In this document: positions 28,201 through 36,575 of the stretch, one piece after another
How the letters are laid out: every line of letters starts with the position of its first letter
Position numbering within the stretch: the first letter of the stretch is position 1
From: Pyxidicoccus parkwaysis
GTDB taxonomy: Bacteria > Myxococcota > Myxococcia > Myxococcales > Myxococcaceae
Length of the DNA: 64,000 bases
Assembly: GCF_017301735.1 (NCBI RefSeq)
Contig: NZ_CP071090.1
Location: forward strand, 7,926,001-7,990,000
Direction: 5' to 3'
The notes under the pieces: generated by a model
Seen by the model: only the letters and a program-made list of their open reading frames with translations
Told to the model about the DNA's origin: nothing
Database searches by the model: none
Made by a program: the position numbers and the translations under genes

Positions 28201-29835
28201 CTACGGGTCCTCGAAATTGAGCTTGTAGACCGTGGCCGTTCCCGCCTCGATCTCCACGGTGTCCGTCACCTCCCTGCCCAGGGCGGCATTGACGGCCTTC
28301 ACCGTGTGCCGGCCCGCGGAAAGCTCGAGGGGGGCAATGGGCGTCTGGCCATATGACTTCCCGTCCACGAACACATCGGCATAGGGCCAGATGCGCAGCT
28401 TCAGGGTGCCCTTGCCCGCGCCACGAGGCGTGGAGGTGGACGGGGGCCGCGCGCTCTGGCGTGCCGGAGACTCCTCCGTGGAGTCCTGGGGCCCGGAGGC
28501 ACTGCCCGTCGCGTCGTCCTGTACGCGCGGCTCGGGAGCCGGAGCTCCGCTGGCTTCTGTCGTCTCCGCACCGGCAGCCACCTCGGTGGGCACGCTCGGG
28601 GGAGGTACCTCCGGGGCCGGACCGCGCTGCTCGACCTCTGTCCTGGCATGAGGCGTGTCGGAAGCCGGCGCCACCGACACCGCTCTTTGAGCGGGCAGCG
28701 GACTCCCCGGCTTCACCATGAACAAGCCGCCTCCCACCAACGCCAGCACGAGCACCCGGGAGGGCGTCATCTTCCGCGTCACGGTGCCCCACGTCCGCGT
28801 CACGAGGTCGTTGGGCGACGGAGCATCCGGTCCAGCGGCGGCACGTCCCGTGGAGGGGGGCGGCGTGCGCGGCGAGGGCGTACCGGGCATCGGCCCGCTG
28901 GGAATGTCCGTGGCGACCTGCCGCGCGAGCTGACCAATCTGATACGCGCCCACTGGTTCGCCCGTGGACAGCACGAACCGCTCCAGCTCCGCCTGCATCG
29001 CGCGGCAGTCCGGGTAGCGCTTGTCGCGGTCCTTCGCGAGCGCCCGGTCCAGCACCTTCAGCAGGGCCGGCGGCAAGTCAGGCCGCCACTGCGACGCCGG
29101 AGTGAACGGTTCGGACAGGACGGCCTGTACCACGGCCGCCTGGGACGATGCCTGGAATGGCCGCCTTCCCGTGAGCAGCTCGTACAGCACCATCCCCAGC
29201 GCGTAGATGTCCACCCGCCGGTCCAGGGGCTTCAACTGGAGCTGCTCGGGCGGCATGTACGCCAGCTTGCCCTTCAGCACGCCAGCCTGGGTGCGATGCC
29301 CCTGCCCCGCCGCTTTGGCGATGCCGAAGTCCACCACCTTCACCGCGCCCTGTAACGACACCAGGATGTTGGCCGGGCTCACGTCGCGGTGAATCAGCCC
29401 CAGCGACTCGCCCGTGGCCGGGTCGCGAGAGTCATGCGCGTAGGCGAGGCCCTCCGCGGCCAGGGCCACCAGCTTCGCGCAGAGGGCCGGCGGCAGCGGC
29501 TGCTCCACGCCGCGCCTCACGAAGCGGCGCACGGTGGGCCCGTCGATGTACTCCATGGCCAGGAACCAGGCGCCGTCCACCTGCCCGAAGTCGAAGACCT
29601 GGACGATGTTCGGATGTTCGAGCCGCGCAGCCAGCTTCGCCTCGTCCAGGAACATCTCCACGAAGGACGGGTCCTCCGCGAGGTGCGGGAGGATGCGCTT
29701 GAGCACGAGCGTCTTCTCGAAGCCCCCGGGCCCCTCCGCCTTCGCGAGGAAGACCTCCGCCATCCCGCCGGCGGCGAGCTTGCGGGCGAGCTGGTACCTC
29801 CCGATGTGCATGGGCTCGAGATGCTCCCGGCTCAC
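28201..29835 (-). CDS. Serine/threonine protein kinase with C-terminal PEGA domain
   Basis: The 544-aa product starts at GTG 29835 (GAGG nine bases upstream; the ATG at 29811 is an alternative). The kinase domain fills residues ~12-290: AAGGMAEVF, Lys-46 in VLKRI, HRDVSPANIL, VDFGIAK and the activation-loop GKLAYMPPEQ. A long Pro/Ser/Ala-rich linker holds one membrane helix (SRVLVLALVGGGLFMV). A PEGA domain ends the protein (LKLRIWPYADVFVDGKSYG). The PEGA module should be outside the inner membrane and the kinase inside. It is the last of a three-gene operon with a propeller lipoprotein and a TPR protein, both envelope proteins, which suggests envelope sensing. Confidence 0.92.
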   Translation of the reverse strand: MSREHLEPMHIGRYQLARKLAAGGMAEVFLAKAEGPGGFEKTLVLKRILPHLAEDPSFVEMFLDEAKLAARLEHPNIVQVFDFGQVDGAWFLAMEYIDGPTVRRFVRRGVEQPLPPALCAKLVALAAEGLAYAHDSRDPATGESLGLIHRDVSPANILVSLQGAVKVVDFGIAKAAGQGHRTQAGVLKGKLAYMPPEQLQLKPLDRRVDIYALGMVLYELLTGRRPFQASSQAAVVQAVLSEPFTPASQWRPDLPPALLKVLDRALAKDRDKRYPDCRAMQAELERFVLSTGEPVGAYQIGQLARQVATDIPSGPMPGTPSPRTPPPSTGRAAAGPDAPSPNDLVTRTWGTVTRKMTPSRVLVLALVGGGLFMVKPGSPLPAQRAVSVAPASDTPHARTEVEQRGPAPEVPPPSVPTEVAAGAETTEASGAPAPEPRVQDDATGSASGPQDSTEESPARQSARPPSTSTPRGAGKGTLKLRIWPYADVFVDGKSYGQTPIAPLELSAGRHTVKAVNAALGREVTDTVEIEAGTATVYKLNFEDP

Positions 29836-29890
29836 GGTACGCCGACCTCGAGCACCGGGTTGCGTCCTCCGTGCGTCCGCCGCCCTCCCC

Positions 29891-31750
29891 TCATGGGCAT
29901 GCCAGGGAGGTGGCGGGATTGCCGGTGTTGCGCGCGTCGTGCTGGAAGTGGGGCCATGCGGCACTCGTATCCAGGCCCCGGGAGTCCACGATGATGGCGT
30001 GGAGGACGCCGTTGCCACCGGGCACATACAGCGTACCGAGCTGCTCGGTGCGCGTCCCGCCATCCGGATACCGCGCACAATCGAGCGCGGGCGAGCCGGA
30101 CGCAGGCCAGTCCGCGACGGCCGCGATGGAGTCCTCCGCCCACACGGGCGTCAGGCCGGAGACGTTCCACTCGGTCACCCTCCCCGCGCCGCTGGTGGCG
30201 GTGTAGAGCTTCCCGGAGGCCCCGAGCACCGGTGCGTTCGGCAGGCGGCCCGCGTTCTGCGCGGTGACCTTCAGGGTCATGTCCTCGGTGGAGACCGCCT
30301 TCAGCTCGCCCGAGGCCCAGTCGTGGCCGAAGAACGCGGTCTCGGCTCCGTTCACGAACCCCAGGACGAGATTCCGGATGGGCGGGACTCCAGAGCCCCA
30401 TGCGTAGTTCGGGCCGGCTCCCCCATCCGCTGCATGGAAACTCCCGAGAGCGCCACCGAGCGAGGTGTCGTCCCTGGCGCCCGCCATCACCAGGTGCGGG
30501 GTGTTCTTCGCCAGCGCGAGCCCCGTGGTCTCTCCCCAGGGCGCATCGATGACGGTGAAGCCGGGCTTCGGAATCCATCCGGACGAGGAGTAGCGAAGGC
30601 CGTAGAGCCCCGGGTCGGAGGCGAAGTACACATCGCTCCCAACGGCAATCATGCTTCCGGCATCCGGGATGCTGTACGTCTCCAGGGGCAAGGGGTCACA
30701 CCGGCGCGAAGCCTCGGCATCGGGCCGGAAGGCGACCAGCGTCGCTTCGGCGGACGGATATTCCTCTCGCAGCGTCACCACCGTCTCGAGCTTCGCGGGC
30801 TCATCCGACCGTTGGGTGGTGGTGAGCGCCAGAGGTGTCCTGAACTCATTGGCCACCAGGGAGCATCCGGCGCCGACCTGGGCCCCCGAGCTGCTCGAGA
30901 GGGCATACAGAATCCGACCGTCCCCGGACGTGACTGAAGTCGCGTCCACGCCCACGTAGACCCGGCCCCCTCCCGCTGTCCCCACGACAGGTCCCGTCGT
31001 CACCTCCCCCACCCGCTTCGACCAACGCACGGTGCCTCCTGGATTCAGTGCGAACACGCTGCCCGTGGGGGTTCCCGTGCCGAAGAAGACGGTGCCACCG
31101 GGGCCAATCGCCGGACTGGTCTGAATCGGGCCCGCCTCTCCGGTGAAGGCCCACTTCCAGCGCGTCACCTTGAAGGAGGTCTTCGCGGTGTGGGTGATGC
31201 CCGATGTCGCATCACGGATGGATGCGTTGACGGTGAACGTGCCTCGGAAGGCGTCCAGCGGCGCATCCCATAGCTGGAGCCTCACGTCCTTGCAGAATGA
31301 CGCCGCACCGCAGTCCTCGACTCCGACGGGACTGGCATCCGACCCGACGCCCTGCCCCCGCATCGAGACACTCAATGTGCCCGCTTCCAGGTTCAACAGG
31401 TCCGAGCGGACGCGCACCACGACCGCTTCATCCCGATGCCGGGCGCCCGGCTCCCTCGGGTCCGCATAGACGAAGGCCGTACCGCCATCCACCACATCGC
31501 CGCCCGGCAGCAACTCCACGGCCAGCACTGTCGGCTCCTGGTGGCCAGCGTCCTGGATGCCGCTATCACCGGCGTCCGAGGAGCCGCCGTCCGGAGCACC
31601 CTCCGCCCTCTCGCATTTCTTGTCGACGCACACGAATCCCTCGATGCAGTCGGCCTGCACCTCGCAAGCGAGCACCTCGGGCAGCTCCGGAACGGTGCAG
31701 GCCCACACCACGCCCACGGCCAGGGCCAACGCGGCCAACAAGCGCTTCAT
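29891..31750 (-). CDS. Lipoprotein with Cys-rich motif and PQQ-like beta-propeller
   Basis: The 619-aa product has a lipoprotein signal peptide (MKRLLAALALAVGVVWAC, lipobox Cys at 18). A short Cys motif follows (CEVQADCIEGFVCVDKKCE), common in myxobacterial surface proteins, then an Asp/Ser/Gly linker. An immunoglobulin-like stretch leads to a C-terminal propeller with Trp/Gly-rich blades (PAIGPGGTVFFGTG, ALNPGGTVRWSK). The start ATG overlaps the stop of the TPR gene by four bases (31747-31750), and the kinase gene follows after 55 bases. It is likely an outer or periplasmic sensor part of this operon. Confidence 0.85.
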   Translation of the reverse strand: MKRLLAALALAVGVVWACTVPELPEVLACEVQADCIEGFVCVDKKCERAEGAPDGGSSDAGDSGIQDAGHQEPTVLAVELLPGGDVVDGGTAFVYADPREPGARHRDEAVVVRVRSDLLNLEAGTLSVSMRGQGVGSDASPVGVEDCGAASFCKDVRLQLWDAPLDAFRGTFTVNASIRDATSGITHTAKTSFKVTRWKWAFTGEAGPIQTSPAIGPGGTVFFGTGTPTGSVFALNPGGTVRWSKRVGEVTTGPVVGTAGGGRVYVGVDATSVTSGDGRILYALSSSSGAQVGAGCSLVANEFRTPLALTTTQRSDEPAKLETVVTLREEYPSAEATLVAFRPDAEASRRCDPLPLETYSIPDAGSMIAVGSDVYFASDPGLYGLRYSSSGWIPKPGFTVIDAPWGETTGLALAKNTPHLVMAGARDDTSLGGALGSFHAADGGAGPNYAWGSGVPPIRNLVLGFVNGAETAFFGHDWASGELKAVSTEDMTLKVTAQNAGRLPNAPVLGASGKLYTATSGAGRVTEWNVSGLTPVWAEDSIAAVADWPASGSPALDCARYPDGGTRTEQLGTLYVPGGNGVLHAIIVDSRGLDTSAAWPHFQHDARNTGNPATSLACP

Positions 31751-32613
31751 GGCACCACCTCCACCTCGGACACCGGGGCCTCGTCACGCGAGGACAGCAA
31801 CCAGGTCACCACCGCCGCCGTGGCCGCGACCCCTGCGGTGGCGAACAGGACGTTCGCCGTGCGAGCGGGGCCCCTCGCGACTTTCAGGTGGTCGTCCGCC
31901 GTGCGCATCGTCGCCGCCTCCTTCGACGCATGGACGTCGCTCCGGGAGGACAGGCCGAAGTATGTCCCCACTCCCGCCGCCACCACTCCCGCGCCGAGCA
32001 GCACCGCCGGCACCACCGGCACCCGAGAGCGCGGCGCCGCCTTCACGTCGGGGACGAAGGGCTGCGCGAGCGCGGGCGCCGGCTCCGTCACGGAGGAGCG
32101 CTCCGGCGTCCGCTCGGGCCGGTCCGTGGTTCCCGCAGCGGATGGAGAGGCGCCCACCGCGGTCGAGGCCGCGGCGCCACGCTCCGTCGTCGCGGTCTTC
32201 CCCGTGGCGGCGGGCGCCTTCGCGCGGCGGGCCAGGTCCTTCTGCACGCGGGCGCGCACCGCCTCGAACTCACGCCTCACCTTGGGCGGGGCGAGCGGCG
32301 GTAGCTTCGCCTCCAGGTCCAACGACAGCGCCGTGTGAAAGGCCGCACGAGACTCCTCGCGCTTCCCCAGGTCCGCGTAGATGAGTCCTTCCTGCACCGC
32401 CACGGCGACGTCCTGCGACACGCCCGAGGCCAGCTTCTTCGCACGCGCGAGCTGCTCCAGGGCCCGCTCATACTCCAGGTTCTCGTAGAGGCTCACCGCC
32501 GAGGCGAAGTAGCGGTCGAAGTCATTGGCCGCGAGCGCGACACGCGGCACGGCCATCATCAACATGCTCACGAGCAGGAGTCGGGGGGCCGCTCGGAAGA
32601 AAGGGGGACGCAT
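31747..32613 (-). CDS. Exported TPR-like protein with C-terminal membrane helices
   Basis: The 288-aa product has a Sec signal peptide (cleavage near RVALA-AND). A helical repeat region follows (~30-125; YENLEYERALEQLARAKKL and QEGLIYADLGKREESRAAF are TPR-like). A Pro/Ala/Thr-rich linker leads to two hydrophobic helices (PVVPAVLLGAGVVAAGVGTYFG and VLFATAGVAATAAVVTWLL). Such proteins often precede PEGA kinases in myxobacteria. It is the first gene of the operon; a short palindrome (GATTGCAATC, 32653-32662) lies 40 bp upstream. Confidence 0.85.
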   Translation of the reverse strand: MRPPFFRAAPRLLLVSMLMMAVPRVALAANDFDRYFASAVSLYENLEYERALEQLARAKKLASGVSQDVAVAVQEGLIYADLGKREESRAAFHTALSLDLEAKLPPLAPPKVRREFEAVRARVQKDLARRAKAPAATGKTATTERGAAASTAVGASPSAAGTTDRPERTPERSSVTEPAPALAQPFVPDVKAAPRSRVPVVPAVLLGAGVVAAGVGTYFGLSSRSDVHASKEAATMRTADDHLKVARGPARTANVLFATAGVAATAAVVTWLLSSRDEAPVSEVEVVP

Positions 32614-32652
32614 AGGCGCGCCATCCTAACGGAGTCCCCTCCACGCCCATGC

Positions 32653-32662
32653 GATTGCAATC
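32653..32662. promoter_or_regulatory. 10-bp palindrome upstream of the TPR/PEGA-kinase operon
   Basis: GATTGCAATC is a perfect palindrome inside a rare AT-rich stretch, 40 bp upstream of the operon's first start codon. An operator or promoter element is possible. Confidence 0.25.
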
Positions 32663-32734
32663 AAACTACAAACAGTGGGAAAGGCAGCCACATCGTGCGC
32701 CCGCAAGAGGACTGGACAATTCCAGGCAGTCCGC

Positions 32735-33202
32735 TCAAAGCGCGCGCTTCATGCCCTCGTGGCTGGCCTCGAAGCCCAGGCGCGCGTAGAAGCGGTGGGC
32801 GTCGGTGCGGCGCTTGTCGGTGGTGAGCTGCATCAAGCCGCAGCCTCGGGCCCGGGCGCGGGCCATTGCGTCCTCCATCAACTGCTCACCGATGCGCTGG
32901 CCCCGCAGGTCCGAGCGCACGCGCACCGCCTCCACCAGCGCGCGGCGCATCCCGCCCCGGCTGAGGCCGTGGATGTATGTGATTTGAAGCGTGGCGATGA
33001 CCTCGCCCGCGAGCTCTCCGACGATGAGCTCGTTGTTCGGGTCGGCGGAAATCTCGTCGAAGGCCGCACGCACGCTCGGAGTGGGCTCGGCGGTGTAGCC
33101 CGTGCGCGAGCGGGCAATCGAGTCATCGGCGAGCAACGCGAGGATGGTGGGCAGGTCGGCGACGGTGGCGACGCGGAAGGTGACAGGGGCCATGGCCTCC
33201 AT
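32735..33202 (-). CDS. GNAT family N-acetyltransferase
   Basis: The 155-aa product is a single GNAT fold: an N-terminal strand (VTFRVATVADLPTILALL), the acetyl-CoA loop in VRSDLRGQRIGEQLMEDAMARARARG (R/Q-x-x-G-x-G/A form), and the C-terminal HRFYARLGFEAS. The substrate is unknown. ATG at 33202 has GGAGG nine bases upstream; an internal ATG at 33193 is less favoured. It is convergent with nothing and lies alone between two minus-strand genes. Confidence 0.92.
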   Translation of the reverse strand: MEAMAPVTFRVATVADLPTILALLADDSIARSRTGYTAEPTPSVRAAFDEISADPNNELIVGELAGEVIATLQITYIHGLSRGGMRRALVEAVRVRSDLRGQRIGEQLMEDAMARARARGCGLMQLTTDKRRTDAHRFYARLGFEASHEGMKRAL

Positions 33203-33248
33203 CTAGGCAAACCTCCGCGCTCGCGTCACCGTGCGGCGCCGCCCTCCC

Positions 33249-34406
33249 CTACCCCGGGAACGCGCGGATGGCCTTCACCAGCGCGGCAACCGACTCGTCG
33301 CGCACGACGAGCGGCGGCATGAGGCGCAGCACCTCCGGGTCATGCGAGCTGCCCACCAGGATTCCCGACGCGAGCAGGTGCTGGCGCAGGGCCGAGGCCC
33401 TCGGGCCCACGCGCAGGCCGAGCAGCAGCCCCGCGCCGTGAATCCTCCGCACCACGGTGCCCTCCAGCTCGCGGCGCAACACCGCCTCCACGTGAAGCGC
33501 GCGCTCCATCAGCCGCTCGTCGCGCACGATGTCCAGCGTGGCGCTCAGCGCGGCGCACGCGAGCGGCCCTCCGCCGAAGGTGGAGCCCAAATCGCCCGCC
33601 TTGAGCTTCCGCGCCACCTTCTCCGTCATCAGCACAGCGCCCATCGGCACACCGGACGCCATCGCCTTCGCGCAGGTCATGAGGTCCGGCGTCACGCCGA
33701 AGTGCTGCGCGGCGAACGGCGCGCCCGTGCGCCCGATGCCCGTCTGGATTTCGTCGAAGATGAGCAGCGTCCCGCTCGCGTCACACGCCCGGCGCAGCGC
33801 CTGGAGCCACTCCACCGTCGCGGTGCGCACGCCGGCAATGGACTGGATGGGCTCCACGATGAGCGCCGCCACGTCGGACAGGTCCACCGACGCCAGCGCG
33901 GCCACGTCGTTGAAGGGCAGCACCTTCTTCGGCACCAGGAAGTCCGCCAGGGGCTCGGTCAGCTTCGGGTCATCCGTGACGGAGAGGGTCAGCAGCGTGC
34001 GCCCATGCCAGCCACCATCGACGGTGGCCAGCCGCTTCCGCCCCGTCAGCAGCAGCGCAATCTTCAGCGCGTTCTCGTTCGCCTCCGCGCCCGAGTTGCA
34101 GAAGAAGACGGACGCCATCGCCTCGGGAGCGAAGGCCACCAGCTTCTCCGCGGCCGCGTCGCGCACCGGCAGCGGCGCCGCCGTCGAATAGAACAGGAGC
34201 GCACGGGCCTGGGCCGCCACCGCCTCGGCCACGCGCGGGTGCGAGTGCCCGGTGGCGCAGACGCAGTGCCCTCCGTACCAGTCCAGGTACGCCCGCCCCT
34301 GGTCGTCGTAGACGCGGTCCTCCTCGCCCCGGTGGATGGGAAAGGGATAGGGCGCGTACGTCGGAAGCAGGGCCGGAAGGCCGGACTGGCTGGACATGGG
34401 GGGCAT
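33249..34406 (-). CDS. Class III PLP-dependent aminotransferase (acetylornithine/ornithine type)
   Basis: The 385-aa product shows fold-type I class III motifs: YLDWYGGHCVCATGHSHPRVAEAV, NSGAEANENALKIA (phosphate loop), FDEIQTGIGRTG and the PLP lysine in CAKAMASGVPMGAV, with STFGGGPLACAA. It is closest in pattern to acetylornithine and ornithine aminotransferases (ArgD/LysJ/RocD), which move the delta-amino group to 2-oxoglutarate. It is isolated from arginine or lysine genes here, so the exact substrate is open. Two start codons, 34406 and 34397, are equally possible. Confidence 0.9.
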   Translation of the reverse strand: MPPMSSQSGLPALLPTYAPYPFPIHRGEEDRVYDDQGRAYLDWYGGHCVCATGHSHPRVAEAVAAQARALLFYSTAAPLPVRDAAAEKLVAFAPEAMASVFFCNSGAEANENALKIALLLTGRKRLATVDGGWHGRTLLTLSVTDDPKLTEPLADFLVPKKVLPFNDVAALASVDLSDVAALIVEPIQSIAGVRTATVEWLQALRRACDASGTLLIFDEIQTGIGRTGAPFAAQHFGVTPDLMTCAKAMASGVPMGAVLMTEKVARKLKAGDLGSTFGGGPLACAALSATLDIVRDERLMERALHVEAVLRRELEGTVVRRIHGAGLLLGLRVGPRASALRQHLLASGILVGSSHDPEVLRLMPPLVVRDESVAALVKAIRAFPG

Positions 34407-34450
34407 GCGCTCCTGGCCGTCATGCGGCCGCGATGAGAATGGCGGCGCAT

Positions 34451-34476
34451 ATTATGCAGACACATGCGTGACGCAA
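34451..34476 (-). promoter_or_regulatory. Possible sigma-70-type promoter of the aminotransferase gene
   Basis: On the minus strand TTGCGT is followed by TAATAT 16 bases later, or by CATAAT at 14 bases, in an AT-rich pocket about 45 bp upstream of the start codon. Spacing and matches are imperfect. Confidence 0.3.
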
Positions 34477-34553
34477 GCGCTCAAGCAAGAGGAGCACGCA
34501 AGGCCGCCCTCCTGAATATGCACCATCACATGCATCCAGCCCCGAGGCCGGCG

Positions 34554-34976
34554 TCAGGTCTCCTCGCGCGGGGCCATGGCGGCGATGGTGCCCTGGGCCA
34601 CGGCGACGAGTGTCTCGCCCTTCTCGGAGACGGCGTAGATGTCGCAATGGCACACGGCCTGGCGCCTTCCCGCATGCACCGTGCGGGCGCGCGCGATGAG
34701 GCGGGTGCCGACGGCCGGGCGCAGGTAGTTGATCTTGAACTCCGAGGTGACGACGGGCACCTGCATCGCCGAGCCCCCGGCGAAGGTGAGGGCGTTGTCG
34801 GCCAGGTAGCTCAGCACGCCGCCGTGCGCGAAGCCGTACTGCTGGCGCAGTTCATTCCGCAGGCGCAGCTCGAGCACGGCATCTCCCGGTGCGAGGTGCG
34901 TCAGCTCCGCACCCAGATACGTGCTGAACGACTGCTCCTGGAGCACCTGACGGCCCAGCTCCAACAACGCTTCCAT
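34554..34976 (-). CDS. PaaI/YdiI-type hotdog-fold thioesterase
   Basis: The 140-aa product has the hotdog signature QQYGFAHGGVLSYLADNALTFA, with HGGV as the active-site helix start, and a C-terminal CDIYAVSEKGETLVAVAQGTI. It hydrolyses acyl-CoA thioesters in the cytoplasm; the acyl group is unknown. The ATG at 34976 has GGAGG eight bases upstream. It follows the SET-domain gene by 23 bases on the same strand, so the two form an operon controlled from the palindrome at 35543-35570. Confidence 0.9.
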   Translation of the reverse strand: MEALLELGRQVLQEQSFSTYLGAELTHLAPGDAVLELRLRNELRQQYGFAHGGVLSYLADNALTFAGGSAMQVPVVTSEFKINYLRPAVGTRLIARARTVHAGRRQAVCHCDIYAVSEKGETLVAVAQGTIAAMAPREET

Positions 34977-34999
34977 GGGATGTACCTCCATCGTGGGAC

Positions 35000-35521
35000 T
35001 CAAGGTGAAGCCGGCTCGCGGGCCATGCGGCGCAAGAGGAAGGGCGAGAAGTGGCCGGCGTAGCGCTCGCGCACGGCGGCCAGCCTCCAGTCGCGGCCCG
35101 TCACGGTGCGGCGGCACACGGACGCGCCGCAGTTGCACTCGCGGCGCATGACGTACGTCTCCACGTCCATCCACAGCACGTAGTCCGCCGTGAGCTCCTC
35201 GCCCGCCGCGATGGGCCGCCGCGCGCAGAGGGTGAGCGCGTCGTGCATCCACAGGTTGGAGTCACAGGCGTGGTTCATGAAGTCGTCGGGGCTGCACTCC
35301 TGCTCGGGCAGCGCCGCGATGACCACGCCTTCCGCGATGGCCACCGAGGTGTGGTCCCTCACGCCGCCCGCGTCGCGCACGGCGGCGGGGAGGATGCGGC
35401 CGCCCCAGCGCACCACCAGCTCGCCCGCCGCAATCGGCACGTCCGTGAAGAGCCCCTGCCCCTGGATGGACGAGGCCCCCACGTAGAGCCCGGGCCTCAG
35501 CCAGCCCTGGATGTCGAGCAT
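35000..35521 (-). CDS. SET domain-containing protein (lysine methyltransferase-like)
   Basis: The 173-aa product carries the SET motifs in order: GQGLFTDVPIAAGELVVRWGG (SET-N), DFMNHACDSNLWM (the NHxC knot and SAM site), GEELTADYVLW (the catalytic ELTxDY) and a post-SET cysteine cluster (CNCGASVCR) for zinc. The full set suggests an active SAM-dependent protein lysine methyltransferase; bacterial targets are mostly unknown. ATG at 35521 follows GGGAG. It is the first gene of an operon with a thioesterase. A perfect 28-bp palindrome lies 22 bp upstream. Confidence 0.88.
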   Translation of the reverse strand: MLDIQGWLRPGLYVGASSIQGQGLFTDVPIAAGELVVRWGGRILPAAVRDAGGVRDHTSVAIAEGVVIAALPEQECSPDDFMNHACDSNLWMHDALTLCARRPIAAGEELTADYVLWMDVETYVMRRECNCGASVCRRTVTGRDWRLAAVRERYAGHFSPFLLRRMAREPASP

Positions 35522-35542
35522 GCGCGACTCCCTCTGTCTCAC

Positions 35543-35570
35543 TAGAACCTGATTCTAGAATCAGGTTCTA
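35543..35570. promoter_or_regulatory. Perfect 28-bp palindrome, probable operator of the SET-thioesterase operon
   Basis: TAGAACCTGATTCT is followed directly by its reverse complement, giving 14-bp arms with no mismatch and no spacer. Each half is itself AGAA-N5-TTCT, so it is also a tandem of two shorter inverted repeats. It lies 22 bp upstream of the SET start and is AT-rich in a GC-rich setting. There is no U-tract, so a terminator is unlikely. The form suits a TetR-type dimer-of-dimers. Confidence 0.7.
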
Positions 35571-35732
35571 ATCCGCGTCCCGGGCCCGCGCAATGGCACC
35601 TCGAGGCAGCCGGGAAGCCCCTCGCGATTCCGGGGACTTGCCCGGCCGAAAAGCCCCGCGAAATGGGCGTGTCGATCTCCCGGAGGCTCGTTCGTCGCCA
35701 CGGTGAAGGCAGCACGAACCCTGGAGGTCATC

Positions 35733-36134
35733 ATGCAGAACGTGTCGAAGGCGCAGCTCTGGACTGGCCGCATCCTCAGCGGCATCGCCGCACTCTTCCT
35801 CCTCATGGACGGGGTGATGAAGCTGGTGAAGCCGGCCCCCGTCGTCGCGGGCACCCTCGAGCTCGGCTACCCCGAGAGCGCGGTGCTCACCATCGGCGTG
35901 CTCGTGCTCGTGGGCACGGTGCTCTACATCATCCCGAGGACGTCGGTGCTCGGCGCCATCTACCTGACGGGCTTCCTCGGGGGCGCCATCGCCACCCACG
36001 TGCGCGTGGGCAATCCCCTCTTCACCCACGTCCTCTTCCCGACCTACGTCGCGGCCCTGCTGTGGGGCGGACTGGTCCTTCGCAACCCACGGCTGCGCGC
36101 CTTCCTCCTCGCTCGCGAGGCGCAGGGCGCCTGA
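35733..36134 (+). CDS. DoxX-like family membrane protein
   Basis: The 133-aa product has four hydrophobic helices (about residues 8-28, 45-68, 72-92, 98-118) and the DoxX-like opening LWTGRILSGIAALFLLMDGVMKL, ending GLVLRNPRLR. This is the PF13564-type family of small quinone-related membrane proteins often next to stress regulators. GGAGG lies five bases before the ATG at 35733. It is followed 24 bases later by the DUF3052-like gene, so co-transcription is likely. Confidence 0.88.
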   Translation: MQNVSKAQLWTGRILSGIAALFLLMDGVMKLVKPAPVVAGTLELGYPESAVLTIGVLVLVGTVLYIIPRTSVLGAIYLTGFLGGAIATHVRVGNPLFTHVLFPTYVAALLWGGLVLRNPRLRAFLLAREAQGA

Positions 36135-36158
36135 CGCCGTCACCCACCAGGACATGCC

Positions 36159-36575
36159 ATGCTGTTCCTGCCCTTCGACTTCATCATCCACATGGGCACG
36201 CTCGCACGGGAGGCGAGCCCCTCCATGAGCCTCGCGAAGAAGCTGAACCTCAAGGACGGAATGAAGCTCCGCGTCGTCGGGAAGCCCTCGGGCGTGGACC
36301 TGGACGACGTGGTGACCACCACCTCCGTGAAGGCGGAGGCCCTCCTCGTCTTCGTGAAGAACCTCGCCGAGGTGGACGCGAAGTGCGCGCCCGTCATCGA
36401 GGCCGCGAAGGCGGACCGCATCGCCTGGGTGGCGTACCCCAAGGCGGGGCAGCTCGACACGGACCTCAACCGGGACATCCTCTGGAAGCACCTGGAGACG
36501 CGGGGCATCCAGGGCGTGCGTCAGGTGGCGGTGGACTCCGTGTGGAGCGCCATGCGCTTCCGCCCGGGCGCCTGA
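36159..36575 (+). CDS. DUF3052-like conserved hypothetical protein
   Basis: The 138-aa product has a core from ~residue 23 (SLAKKLNLKDGMKLRVVGKP) through EALLVFVKNLAEVD and WVAYPKAGQLDTDLNRDILW to SVWSAMRFRP, the pattern of DUF3052-like proteins. Those have no known function. The first 22 residues are hydrophobic and may be a wrong extension: an ATG at 36225 gives a product beginning at the core. Its last 55 bases overlap the convergent LysR gene. Confidence 0.8.
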   Translation: MLFLPFDFIIHMGTLAREASPSMSLAKKLNLKDGMKLRVVGKPSGVDLDDVVTTTSVKAEALLVFVKNLAEVDAKCAPVIEAAKADRIAWVAYPKAGQLDTDLNRDILWKHLETRGIQGVRQVAVDSVWSAMRFRPGA

